Of a stretch of DNA of 20,038 bases, positions 8,849 through 15,641 are shown piece by piece. This stretch comes from Lachnospiraceae bacterium UBA6998 (GTDB taxonomy: Bacteria; Bacillota; Clostridia; Lachnospirales; Lachnospiraceae). Position numbers and translations under genes: made by a program. Each line of letters opens with the position of its first letter. Position 1 is the first letter of the stretch. The notes beneath the pieces are model-generated. The model saw nothing but the letters and a program-made list of their open reading frames with translations, had not been told where the DNA came from and made no database searches. The stretch is taken from positions 1 through 20,038 of the forward strand of contig DJXS01000075.1 of the NCBI GenBank assembly GCA_002448395.1, written 5' to 3'.

Positions 8849-10021
8849 ATGGGGCTGACTGCAGAACCTGAAGAAAAGAAAGAGAATATGGTAATGCCTG
8901 ACAGCGCCTCAACCCAGACTCCGGATGATACGGCGCAGGCAGAGCCGGAGGAGACAAAGGCCGATGACTCTGAGGCCGGAGCAGGAGAGATCGGAACAGA
9001 AGAGGCTCCAGACGGAGAGGCTCTGGACGGAGAGGTCCCTGACGGAGAGAATCCTGATGAAGAGGATCCTGATGGAGAGACTCCTGCCGAAGAGGCTCCT
9101 GACGGAGAAAACCCTGACGGGGAGGCTCCTTTAGAAGAAGAACCCGGCGGAGAAGTCGAAGAGGAGAAATCCGCAGCTGCCGAAAAGGTGAAGCCCTTTA
9201 TTCGCGAAAAGGCAGTTCCCCCGGCTCGCGAAGAGTATGAGTTCTACGTCGACGAAGATGAAGATCTTTCTGACGAGGAAGACGAAGAGGACGAAGAAGA
9301 TGAGGAAGAAGCCGAGAGCCTCAGGGCGTGGCTTCTGTTTCTTCTTGTCAGCGCGGCTGTGGCGGCAGTGGTCTTCGGGCTGGGTTTTGGCTGTACTGTG
9401 AGAAAAGTGTATGTGAGAGGGAATTCTCTGTATACCAGCGAAGAGATCGCGGAGAAGGTGATCAGTGACGACTCTCTGCTCCGTCATAACACCGCCTTTC
9501 TGACAGTGCTGTATATGACGCCCTTCGCGCCTCAGATCCCTTTTGAGGAGAGCGTCAAAGTAACCCCGGTGTCCTATGATGAGATCCGCATCACTGTCAA
9601 GGACATGGAGGTAGGCGGGTTCATTCCCTACACGGGAAGAAATCTGTACTTCTCGTCGGACGGGATCATTCAGGAAATCACTCCGCTCGTACTTAAAAAC
9701 GCCACTTTCGTGACAGGGATCTCCGTCACCGAGGCGGAAAAAGGACAGAAAATGGCGGCGGACAACGAGACCGGCCTGGCTATGGTGCTGGAAGTCCTTC
9801 AGACGCTCAAAAAATACGATCTGAAAGCGGACTGTACAGCGCTGACAAAGGCAGGAAATATCGCCATCTATTTCGATGAGATCAAGGTACAGCTCGGAAA
9901 GACCGATTTCGAACTCAAAATATCGAAGATCTCCCAGATCTATCCGTACCTGGAAGGCCGAAGCGGGACGATCGACCTGACAAATTATACTTCGGCAGAC
10001 GAAAACATTATCTTGAAATAA
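8849..10021 (+). CDS. ftsQ: FtsQ/DivIB-type cell division protein with acidic repeat tail
   Basis: The 390 residues fall into three parts. Residues 1-158 are a very acidic cytoplasmic tail that contains about eleven 5-residue repeats of the type GE-x-P-D (51-105) and a run of Asp/Glu (133-156). A single membrane helix spans about 160-182. The extracellular part begins VRKVYVRGNSLYTSEEIAEKV, a POTRA domain, and continues as the FtsQ/DivIB domain to the end. DivIB bridges FtsL/DivIC and the septal synthases. ATG 8849 lies only two or three bases after GGAGGA (8841-8846), tighter than usual; ATG codons at 8888 and 8894 would shorten the tail by 13 or 15 residues. Order between ftsW and ftsZ supports the call. 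Confidence 0.88.
   Translation: MGLTAEPEEKKENMVMPDSASTQTPDDTAQAEPEETKADDSEAGAGEIGTEEAPDGEALDGEVPDGENPDEEDPDGETPAEEAPDGENPDGEAPLEEEPGGEVEEEKSAAAEKVKPFIREKAVPPAREEYEFYVDEDEDLSDEEDEEDEEDEEEAESLRAWLLFLLVSAAVAAVVFGLGFGCTVRKVYVRGNSLYTSEEIAEKVISDDSLLRHNTAFLTVLYMTPFAPQIPFEESVKVTPVSYDEIRITVKDMEVGGFIPYTGRNLYFSSDGIIQEITPLVLKNATFVTGISVTEAEKGQKMAADNETGLAMVLEVLQTLKKYDLKADCTALTKAGNIAIYFDEIKVQLGKTDFELKISKISQIYPYLEGRSGTIDLTNYTSADENIILK
8999..9163 (+). repeat. 15-bp coding tandem repeat in ftsQ
   Basis: About eleven imperfect 15-bp units encode the pentapeptide series EEAPD, GEALD, GEVPD, GENPD, EEDPD, GETPA and so on. Units differ by point changes but keep the frame. The array lies in the cytoplasmic tail of the FtsQ/DivIB protein and could change length by slippage without breaking the frame. 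Confidence 0.85.
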
Positions 10022-10046
10022 TTTTGTAAAAAAAAATAAACATCCA

Positions 10047-10075
10047 TTGATTATTTCAGGGTTCGATTGTATTAT
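10047..10075 (+). promoter_or_regulatory. ftsZ promoter
   Basis: TTGATT (10047-10052) and TATTAT (10070-10075) are 17 bases apart in the AT-rich 97-base gap between ftsQ and ftsZ. It would let ftsZ be made at higher level than the rest of the cluster. Read-through from upstream is also possible because no terminator follows ftsQ. Confidence 0.7.
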
Positions 10076-10118
10076 TATTTACGTGGTTATTATTTTTTAG
10101 AATAAGGAGGGGCCAACC

Positions 10119-11282
10119 GTGCTGGAAATCAAAACAAATGATACGGAACCGGCTTGCAAGATTATAGTCGTTGGCGTTGGCGGTGCAGGCAACAACGCTG
10201 TTAACCGAATGGTGGATGTAGATGTTATAGGTGTGGAATTCATCGGTGTCAACACTGATGTTCAGGCTCTGAACCTTTGCAGGGCTCCCAGACTGCTGCA
10301 GATCGGTGAGAAGCTGACGAAGGGCCTTGGCGCCGGTGCGAATCCGGAGGTTGGTCAGAAGGCAGCGGAAGAGAGTGCTGATGAGATCGCTCAGGCTTTC
10401 AAGGGTGCGGATATGGTATTCGTTACCTGCGGTATGGGCGGCGGCACAGGAACCGGAGCTGCTCCCGTCGTTGCAAGGATCGCGAAGGAAATGGGCATCC
10501 TCACTGTCGGCGTAGTGACAAAGCCTTTCAGCTTTGAGGCTAAGAGCCGCATGCAGAGAGCTCTCGTTGGTATCGAGAACATCAAGGAGAACGTCGATAC
10601 TCTGATCGTAATCCCCAATGACAGGCTTCTTGAGATCATGGATCGCAGAACTACACTTCCCGAAGCTCTCAAGAAAGCGGACGAAGTGCTTCAGCAGTCC
10701 GTACAGGGTATCACAGACCTGATCAATGTTCCTTCCATCATCAATCTGGACTTCGCGGATGTACAGACTGTCATGAGAGACAAGGGCGTTGCGCATATCG
10801 GTATCGGATATGGCAAGGGCGAGACAAAGGCAACCGACGCTGTGAAGATGGCAGTCGAATCTCCTCTTCTGGAGACCACTGTAAGCGGCGCTACCGATGT
10901 CATCATCAACATCTCCGGCGATATCTCCCTGGCAGATGCTTCCGACGCGGCAAGCTATGTTCAGGATCAGGCCGGCGATGATGTCAATATTATCTTCGGC
11001 GCTATGTATGACGACAGCAACACGGATTCCTGTGACGTTACGGTCATCGCTACCGGCATCGGCAGCAAGGATACCGTTCCGATGAACAATTATCCGTTCG
11101 GTGCTCAGAACGTACGCAAGAGCAGCAGCCAGACATCTTCTTATAAGGGCTCCGCTCAGAGAAGCAGCTCACAGAGTTCCAGGAGCAATGCGGGCTCAAG
11201 ACCTGTTTCCCAGCCTAGCGCTCCCAAGAGCAGACAGGATAACGTTGAGATCCCGTCCTTCCTCAGACAGCCCAGAAGATAA
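10119..11282 (+). CDS. ftsZ: Cell division GTPase FtsZ
   Basis: FtsZ is the tubulin homologue that polymerises into the Z ring at midcell. The 387 residues include the N-terminal [17 protein letters not shown], the tubulin signature GGGTGTG (107-113), TKPFSFE (134-140) and the synergy-loop motif NLDFADV (209-215), with Asp 211 and Asp 214 for GTP hydrolysis. A variable Ser/Arg-rich linker follows, then the C-terminal peptide EIPSFLR (377-383), which binds membrane anchors such as FtsA or SepF. The start is GTG 10119 with a full AAGGAGG (10104-10110) eight bases upstream. ftsA is not adjacent, as in many Clostridia. Its own promoter and strong binding site fit high expression. Confidence 0.98.
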   Translation: MLEIKTNDTEPACKIIVVGVGGAGNNAVNRMVDVDVIGVEFIGVNTDVQALNLCRAPRLLQIGEKLTKGLGAGANPEVGQKAAEESADEIAQAFKGADMVFVTCGMGGGTGTGAAPVVARIAKEMGILTVGVVTKPFSFEAKSRMQRALVGIENIKENVDTLIVIPNDRLLEIMDRRTTLPEALKKADEVLQQSVQGITDLINVPSIINLDFADVQTVMRDKGVAHIGIGYGKGETKATDAVKMAVESPLLETTVSGATDVIINISGDISLADASDAASYVQDQAGDDVNIIFGAMYDDSNTDSCDVTVIATGIGSKDTVPMNNYPFGAQNVRKSSSQTSSYKGSAQRSSSQSSRSNAGSRPVSQPSAPKSRQDNVEIPSFLRQPRR

Positions 11283-11301
11283 CCCTGAGTGAAGTAAATA
11301 C

Positions 11302-11330
11302 TTGACAATTAACGGCTGTCCGAATATAAT
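11302..11330 (+). promoter_or_regulatory. Perfect-consensus promoter of the tRNA-Ala gene
   Basis: TTGACA (11302-11307) and TATAAT (11325-11330) match consensus at all twelve positions with the ideal 17-base spacing. Transcription should start near 11337, 14 bases before the tRNA. The -10 element sits in the loop of an 11-bp inverted repeat. Confidence 0.93.
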
Positions 11331-11343
11331 AATCGGGCAGCCG
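11313..11343. repeat. Inverted repeat around the tRNA promoter -10 box
   Basis: CGGCTGTCCGA (11313-11323) and TCGGGCAGCCG (11333-11343) pair over 11 bp with one G-T wobble, leaving a 9-base AT loop that contains TATAAT. As RNA read from ftsZ it could form a 3'-end hairpin, although only a weak T-run follows. As DNA it could be an operator. Confidence 0.7.
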
Positions 11344-11350
11344 CAAGTTT

Positions 11351-11423
11351 GGGGATATAGCTCAGCTGGGAGAGCGCTGCGTTCGCAACGCAGAGGTCAC
11401 GGGTTCGAATCCCGCTATCTCCA
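11351..11423 (+). tRNA. tRNA-Ala (anticodon CGC)
   Basis: The 73 bases fold into a full cloverleaf: acceptor GGGGATA/TATCTCC, D stem GCTC/GAGC, anticodon stem CTGCG/CGCAG with loop TTCGCAA (anticodon CGC, reading GCG), and T loop TTCGAAT. The acceptor stem has the G3-U70 wobble that identifies alanine tRNA to its synthetase, confirming the amino acid. The outermost T-stem pair (49-65) is an A-C mismatch. The 3' CCA is not encoded and must be added after transcription. A perfect promoter lies upstream and a strong terminator downstream, so it is a single-gene unit. Confidence 0.96.
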
Positions 11424-11425
11424 CG

Positions 11426-11467
11426 AAATAAACCGCAATGGCAACAGCCATTGCGGTTTATTTTTTT
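11426..11467 (+). terminator. Terminator of the tRNA-Ala gene
   Basis: A perfect 17-bp stem (11426-11442 with 11447-11463) closes an AACA tetraloop and ends in a run of seven Ts (11461-11467), three bases after the tRNA. On the other strand the same hairpin is followed by a moderately T-rich stretch, so it may also stop transcription of the convergent minus-strand gene. Confidence 0.94.
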
Positions 11468-11546
11468 ACTCAAGTTATGCATGTTATTTGCGACCAATAT
11501 GGTCAATTGTTTGAAAATTCGGTGAATTTTGGTGCTTTATTAAAGG

Positions 11547-11576
11547 TTTTCCACAATTTAGTCCACAATATCCACC
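11547..11576 (+). repeat. Cluster of three TCCACA-type (DnaA-box-like) repeats
   Basis: TTTTCCACA (11547-11555), TAGTCCACA (11559-11567) and ATATCCACC (11568-11576) are one, two and two mismatches from the DnaA box TTATCCACA, all in the same direction, in the short gap after the FtsK-like gene. Binding by DnaA is an inference only; they could equally be a direct repeat of another origin. Confidence 0.35.
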
Positions 11577-11599
11577 ATTCTCACGGTTGACCGAGAAAG

Positions 11600-12793
11600 T
11601 CAATCGTCTATTGAAATCTTCGGCCTCCTGGAAGACGGCTTTTTCTTCTCCTCCGTCTCCTCCTCGTCGATCTCATCAAAGATAGAACGTTTTCTGATAT
11701 TGACATAGTTGCTTCTCAGAGCATTAATGACATCCCGGACTTCTCTGGGTGAGATCGTTCCGCACTGCAGGTACTGAGGATCCGGATCACTGCCGTCCAG
11801 GTAGTACAGGGAGCCCTTTCGGGGAAGGGATTCTGCGCACCGCTGATTGAGAAGCGATATGGAATCCTGGGGAGTTCTCACTTTGAGGCTGACTACCGCC
11901 GGAAAGCTTTCCCTGAGGCCGCGCAGGCAGGAGGGATTGGAGGAGGCCAGGATCAGGTGGATCCCGCAGGGACCGGCAAATTCGGTCATTCGCAGAATAT
12001 AAGCCATGGCGGCCTGCTTGTTGGAGTTGAACAGGCGCTGATATTCCGTGATCAGGACGATCCTGTGGCGGAGATTTCCGCCCCGCTCGTTGTACTGGAA
12101 TATGTTCCGGCAGCGGGCGTTTACAAGAAGATTCGTCCTGAGATCGATCTCCCTGCTCATCTCAGAGAGCATAGCCATAGTGTTTCGGACCGAACTCATC
12201 ACATGGCAATAGGGGAGTTCCGCATAGTTGTCAAAACCCAGATTTCCGGACGAGCACAGAAAGAGCTCGATCTCATCGGGGGTGCGCTTGACGAGAAGGC
12301 TTAAGAGGACTCCCTCCAGAAATTCATCGAGACCGCTGCTCGGATTGCCTCCGATCAGAAGATGAGGGATCTCCGTCAGCTCATGGATCACACACTCACG
12401 GTAAATATTCATTCCGATCGCGACAGGAAGCCCCTGGGAGGACTGGAATTCTCTGCTGGTGAGAAGATCACCGAGCCAGACAGGGTCGCGCTGCCAGGGA
12501 ACATCGATGTAGACGCGCCCTTCGCTGCGATAAACCTGTATATCCTTGCGCAGGAAGATGTACCTGTAAAGGGACTCCAGTTTCATGATCTTGCTGGCGC
12601 TCTTCATATCGTCGGGCCTGATCCCGAACCTGGTCATCATAGGTCCCTGCATGCAGACGTCCAGGACTCCGTGGACATCGTTCTCTGCCCACAGATCAAG
12701 CAGATCGTCGATGTAAGGAGTGAGGGCCTGATCATTCCATCTTGTATGATATTTAAGAATATCCCTTGTATCGGGAAGGATAAATACTGCCAT
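11600..12793 (-). CDS. FtsK/SpoIIIE-like protein with degenerate ATPase motifs
   Basis: The 397 residues align by eye to the soluble motor part of FtsK/SpoIIIE. GPMMTRFGIRP (50-60) equals the GPxVTRFE of the alpha domain. EFQSSQGLPVAIGMNIYRECVIHELTEIPHLLIGG (115-149) matches the stretch leading into the P-loop, and GPCGIHLILASSNPS (274-288) matches GIHLIIATQRPS. But the P-loop itself reads GGNPSSGLDE (148-157) with no GK[ST], and the Walker B segment reads RIVLITEYQRL (244-254) with Thr for the Asp. There are no membrane helices and no gamma winged-helix domain; the tail is charged. It therefore looks like an ATPase-dead relative, function unknown. It is not a decayed gene, since the frame is intact. 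The ribosome binding site is weak. Transcription probably starts at the TGATATAAT element near 12860. Confidence 0.78.
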   Translation of the reverse strand: MAVFILPDTRDILKYHTRWNDQALTPYIDDLLDLWAENDVHGVLDVCMQGPMMTRFGIRPDDMKSASKIMKLESLYRYIFLRKDIQVYRSEGRVYIDVPWQRDPVWLGDLLTSREFQSSQGLPVAIGMNIYRECVIHELTEIPHLLIGGNPSSGLDEFLEGVLLSLLVKRTPDEIELFLCSSGNLGFDNYAELPYCHVMSSVRNTMAMLSEMSREIDLRTNLLVNARCRNIFQYNERGGNLRHRIVLITEYQRLFNSNKQAAMAYILRMTEFAGPCGIHLILASSNPSCLRGLRESFPAVVSLKVRTPQDSISLLNQRCAESLPRKGSLYYLDGSDPDPQYLQCGTISPREVRDVINALRSNYVNIRKRSIFDEIDEEETEEKKKPSSRRPKISIDD

Positions 12794-12853
12794 TTATTTC
12801 ACTCATTTCTAGCTGAAGTAAAGACGCCGCGCCCGGCGCGTAGCGATATTTGG

Positions 12854-12862
12854 ATTATATCA
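12854..12862 (-). promoter_or_regulatory. Extended -10 promoter for the FtsK-like gene
   Basis: Read on the minus strand, TGATATAAT is a perfect extended -10 element (TGnTATAAT). No good -35 is seen, as is usual for this class. The predicted start near 12847 gives a 5' leader of about 54 bases that opens with a short GC-rich hairpin (12828-12840). Confidence 0.6.
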
Positions 12863-12877
12863 TGTTTGGATAGGGCA

Positions 12878-12886
12878 TGGTATAAT
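12878..12886 (+). promoter_or_regulatory. Extended -10 promoter for the HAD gene
   Basis: TGGTATAAT is a perfect extended -10 element 39 bases before the HAD start codon. Its -35 region (about 12858-12863) falls on the -10 element of the opposing promoter. Confidence 0.65.
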
Positions 12887-12924
12887 AATAAATACTGAGC
12901 AAAAGAGCAAAGGAGCCTGGAAAC

Positions 12925-13755
12925 ATGATCAGAATGATCGGACTGGATCTGGACGGCACATTGCTGACAGGAGACAAACGGCTTACGGAAGGAAACAGGG
13001 AGGCGCTGGAGGATGCCGCGAAGAGCGGCGTCTTTGTCGTACCTGTGACCGGCCGTCCGCTTGCGGGGATTCCCGAACAGATCCTGGAACTTCCCTTCAT
13101 CAGGTATATTATCACATCCAACGGGGCAGTCACGACGGACCGCGGCGGCGGGCGTCCGATCAGAGAGCGCTGCATGGCGAGAGAAACTGCGGAAAAGACG
13201 CTCAGGGCTGCGGAAGGAAAAGGGATCATCAGGGAGTTTTTTACCGGAGGATACGGATATCATGACCGCAGCACCAGGAAACTTCTCTGGAAGCGGTTTG
13301 AGCGGACGCCGGTACTGAGCTATCTGGAGAAGAGCCGCATCCCGGTGGAGGACCTGTATGTTGAACTTGGCAGGAACGATACGATTGAGAATCTTTCTAT
13401 CATGTGTTCCATGCGGGAAGAGAAAGAAAGAGTCCTTGCGCGTGTGAGAGAGATCAGCGGGATTAAGATCATCTATCCCTGGCCTACGGACCTGGAGATC
13501 ACCTCGAGTGAGGCTGACAAGGGAGAGGCGCTTCTAAGTCTTGCGGAGCTGCTCGGCTGCCGCAGGGAAGAAGTGATGGCTATGGGAGACGGAAACAATG
13601 ACCTGGGCCTGATGAGATCGGCAGGCCTGTCGGTGGCAATGGGAAATTCCGCCCCGGAGGTCATCGAAGCTGCAGACTATATGACAGCGGATAACGAACA
13701 CGACGGAGTGGCACTGGCGGTGAGACGTTATATTCTTGGGAGAGGAGAATACTGA
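12925..13755 (+). CDS. Cof-type HAD-IIB hydrolase (phosphatase)
   Basis: The 276-residue cytosolic protein has all four HAD motifs. They are DLDGTLL with nucleophile Asp 8 and acid/base Asp 10, Thr 42 in VTGRP, Lys 199 in EADKGEAL, and the metal-binding GDGNND (221-226). The large insert between motifs II and III is the type IIB cap. Such enzymes dephosphorylate sugar phosphates, FMN or similar small molecules; the substrate here is unknown. ATG 12925 has AAAGGAG nine bases upstream. Its TGA overlaps the ATG of the next gene by one base (TGATG), so both are probably translated together. This ties it to the ADP-ribose hydrolase fusion, and a phosphorylated ribose compound is a reasonable but untested substrate. 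Confidence 0.92.
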   Translation: MIRMIGLDLDGTLLTGDKRLTEGNREALEDAAKSGVFVVPVTGRPLAGIPEQILELPFIRYIITSNGAVTTDRGGGRPIRERCMARETAEKTLRAAEGKGIIREFFTGGYGYHDRSTRKLLWKRFERTPVLSYLEKSRIPVEDLYVELGRNDTIENLSIMCSMREEKERVLARVREISGIKIIYPWPTDLEITSSEADKGEALLSLAELLGCRREEVMAMGDGNNDLGLMRSAGLSVAMGNSAPEVIEAADYMTADNEHDGVALAVRRYILGRGEY

Positions 13756-15641
13756 TGTACGGCGCTATTTTGGGAGATATTATCGGAAGTCCCTATGAAT
13801 TTGACCAGAATAATATAAAGACGACGGATTTCGAACTCTTTTCGGAGAGGTCGGAGTTCACGGACGACAGCATCATGACGCTTGCTGTGGCTGAAGGACT
13901 GATGAACTGCGGCATAGACGCAGATGAGACGGTGATGAAGAAGTCCCTGGTTGAGGCCATGAAGAAATACGGGAAGAGATATCCCTTCGCGGGCTACGGG
14001 GCCAATTTCAGCATGTGGCTGGACGAGGAGGACCCCCAGCCCTACAGGAGCTTTGGAAACGGCAGCGCGATGCGGGTGTCCGCGGCTGCATGGCTGTGCC
14101 AGGAGAGCCTGCAGAAAATGCTTCAGATCGCAGCAGTGACGGCGGAAGTGTCCCACAACCATCCCGAGGGAATAAAGGGAGCCCAGGCGACAGCCGCAGT
14201 GATCTTTATGGCACTTCACGGCGCTTCCAAGGAGGACATTAAGAATACAGTCTCGAAGGTTTTCGGCTATGATCTGACAAGGACCTGCGACATGATAAGG
14301 CCCTCCTATCATCATGTGGAATCCTGTCAGGAAACAGTACCGGAGGCAATCACTGCTTTTCTCGAGGGCGACAGCTTTGAGAGCGTGATCCGTCTTGCGG
14401 TGTCCCTGGGCGGCGATTCTGACACGCTGGCCTGTATCGCGGGCAGCATGGCTGAGGCTTTCTATGGAGTGCCCGAGGAGCTGAAGAGGGAAGCGAGAGA
14501 GCGCCTTTCCGATGATCTGAGGGGAGTTCTGGACAGATTCGACAGGAAACTTGAGGAAGATCGGGAAGCGAGGGAGAAAGACCCCGCCAGGATGAAGGCG
14601 TGGAAGGAAGCGCTCAGACCGGCGCCTCCCGCGCAGGGGAATGCGCCCAAATTCCCGGGAAGCGAGGAACTGGAGAAATCTCTTGAAGAGTTTTCGGCAG
14701 ATCGGAGCAAAGAGAACCTTGTCCGATGCCTGGAGGCACTTAGAAAGGCAATGCACGCCGGAGGAAATGTCCTGTTTCCGGTGCAGCCTGTCAGACTCAA
14801 CGCGACCGGCGGGAAGGCTGCGGGAAGGGCGATCAGGATGAGATTGATCGCAACGAAGGACGGCAAGAACTGGCAGGTCGCCTACACGAGCGAGAACAGG
14901 TATAAGAGCGGCTCGTCCGCCAAGGATCCGGCTCTTGCGGCTACGATCCGGCAGGCCCTGGAACAGTATGTGCCCGACGCGCCGGGAACCAACAAAGCTC
15001 CCGGCAACATCGCGGGTATTGTGCTCAATCCGGAGAAAAATCCGATCTTTCTCACAAGGGAGATGATCGCGAGCGTACTGAAAGCGGAGGCCCGGGCAGT
15101 GAGAGCTTCCCGCAGCGGGATCCTGGTGACAAAGGGAGATATCACCAAGATGAAGGCGGACTGTATTGTCAACGCGGCAAACTGCTCGCTTCTGGGAGGA
15201 GGCGGAGTGGACGGCGCGATCCACAGGGCAGCAGGCCCCGGCCTTTTAGAGGAGTGCAGGAAACTGGACGGATGCCACACCGGAGAGGCCAAGATCACCG
15301 GCGGCTACAACCTTCCGGCAAAATATGTGATCCATACGGTGGGACCCATTTACGACGGAGACGAGGACGATCCGAAGCTCCTCGCCTCCTGCTATAGAAA
15401 TTCCCTGGACATCGCTATGAAGAACAACATCCACAGCATTGTCTTCCCGAACATTTCCACCGGGGTCTACGGATATCCCAAGGAGGAAGCTGCGAGGATC
15501 GCCATGGGCACGGTAGGGCGCTGGCTCTCCGACCACAAAGGCTATGTCATGCATGTGGCGATGTGCTGTTTTGACCGGGAGAACTATGAGATCTATGAAA
15601 AACTGGTAAAGAGCAGCCAGAATAAAGATCAGAATGTCTGA
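13755..15641 (+). CDS. ADP-ribosylglycohydrolase / SseB-like / macrodomain fusion
   Basis: Three domains are visible in 628 residues. Residues 1 to about 262 are an ADP-ribosylglycohydrolase (DraG/ARH family): GDIIGSPYEF (7-16), the metal motif FTDDS (35-39), GNGSAMRV (101-108), SHNHPEGIKGAQA (133-145) and GGDSDT (219-224). Residues about 305-447 (EELEKSLEEFSADRSKENLVRCLEALRKAM, then AGIVLNPEKNPIFLTREMI) resemble the SseB N-terminal domain. Residues about 455-615 are a MacroD/YmdB-type macrodomain with IVNAANCSLLGGGGVDGAIH (471-490) and NISTGVYGYP (566-575), the loops that hold ADP-ribose. Both enzyme domains keep their key residues, so the protein probably removes ADP-ribose from two kinds of linkage or processes O-acetyl-ADP-ribose. 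It has no signal peptide or membrane helix. GAGGAG inside the end of the HAD gene serves the start. The SseB call is the least certain part. Confidence 0.9.
   Translation: MYGAILGDIIGSPYEFDQNNIKTTDFELFSERSEFTDDSIMTLAVAEGLMNCGIDADETVMKKSLVEAMKKYGKRYPFAGYGANFSMWLDEEDPQPYRSFGNGSAMRVSAAAWLCQESLQKMLQIAAVTAEVSHNHPEGIKGAQATAAVIFMALHGASKEDIKNTVSKVFGYDLTRTCDMIRPSYHHVESCQETVPEAITAFLEGDSFESVIRLAVSLGGDSDTLACIAGSMAEAFYGVPEELKREARERLSDDLRGVLDRFDRKLEEDREAREKDPARMKAWKEALRPAPPAQGNAPKFPGSEELEKSLEEFSADRSKENLVRCLEALRKAMHAGGNVLFPVQPVRLNATGGKAAGRAIRMRLIATKDGKNWQVAYTSENRYKSGSSAKDPALAATIRQALEQYVPDAPGTNKAPGNIAGIVLNPEKNPIFLTREMIASVLKAEARAVRASRSGILVTKGDITKMKADCIVNAANCSLLGGGGVDGAIHRAAGPGLLEECRKLDGCHTGEAKITGGYNLPAKYVIHTVGPIYDGDEDDPKLLASCYRNSLDIAMKNNIHSIVFPNISTGVYGYPKEEAARIAMGTVGRWLSDHKGYVMHVAMCCFDRENYEIYEKLVKSSQNKDQNV

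Noticed and set aside
12799..13263. Minus-strand open frame upstream of the FtsK-like gene
   Set aside because: It overlaps the HAD gene and the divergent promoters, and has no supporting motif.
13728..15224. Long minus-strand open frame (498 codons) opposite the ADP-ribose fusion
   Set aside because: The plus strand has clear domain motifs throughout; the minus frame is rich in Arg, His and Ser, as expected of an antisense shadow.
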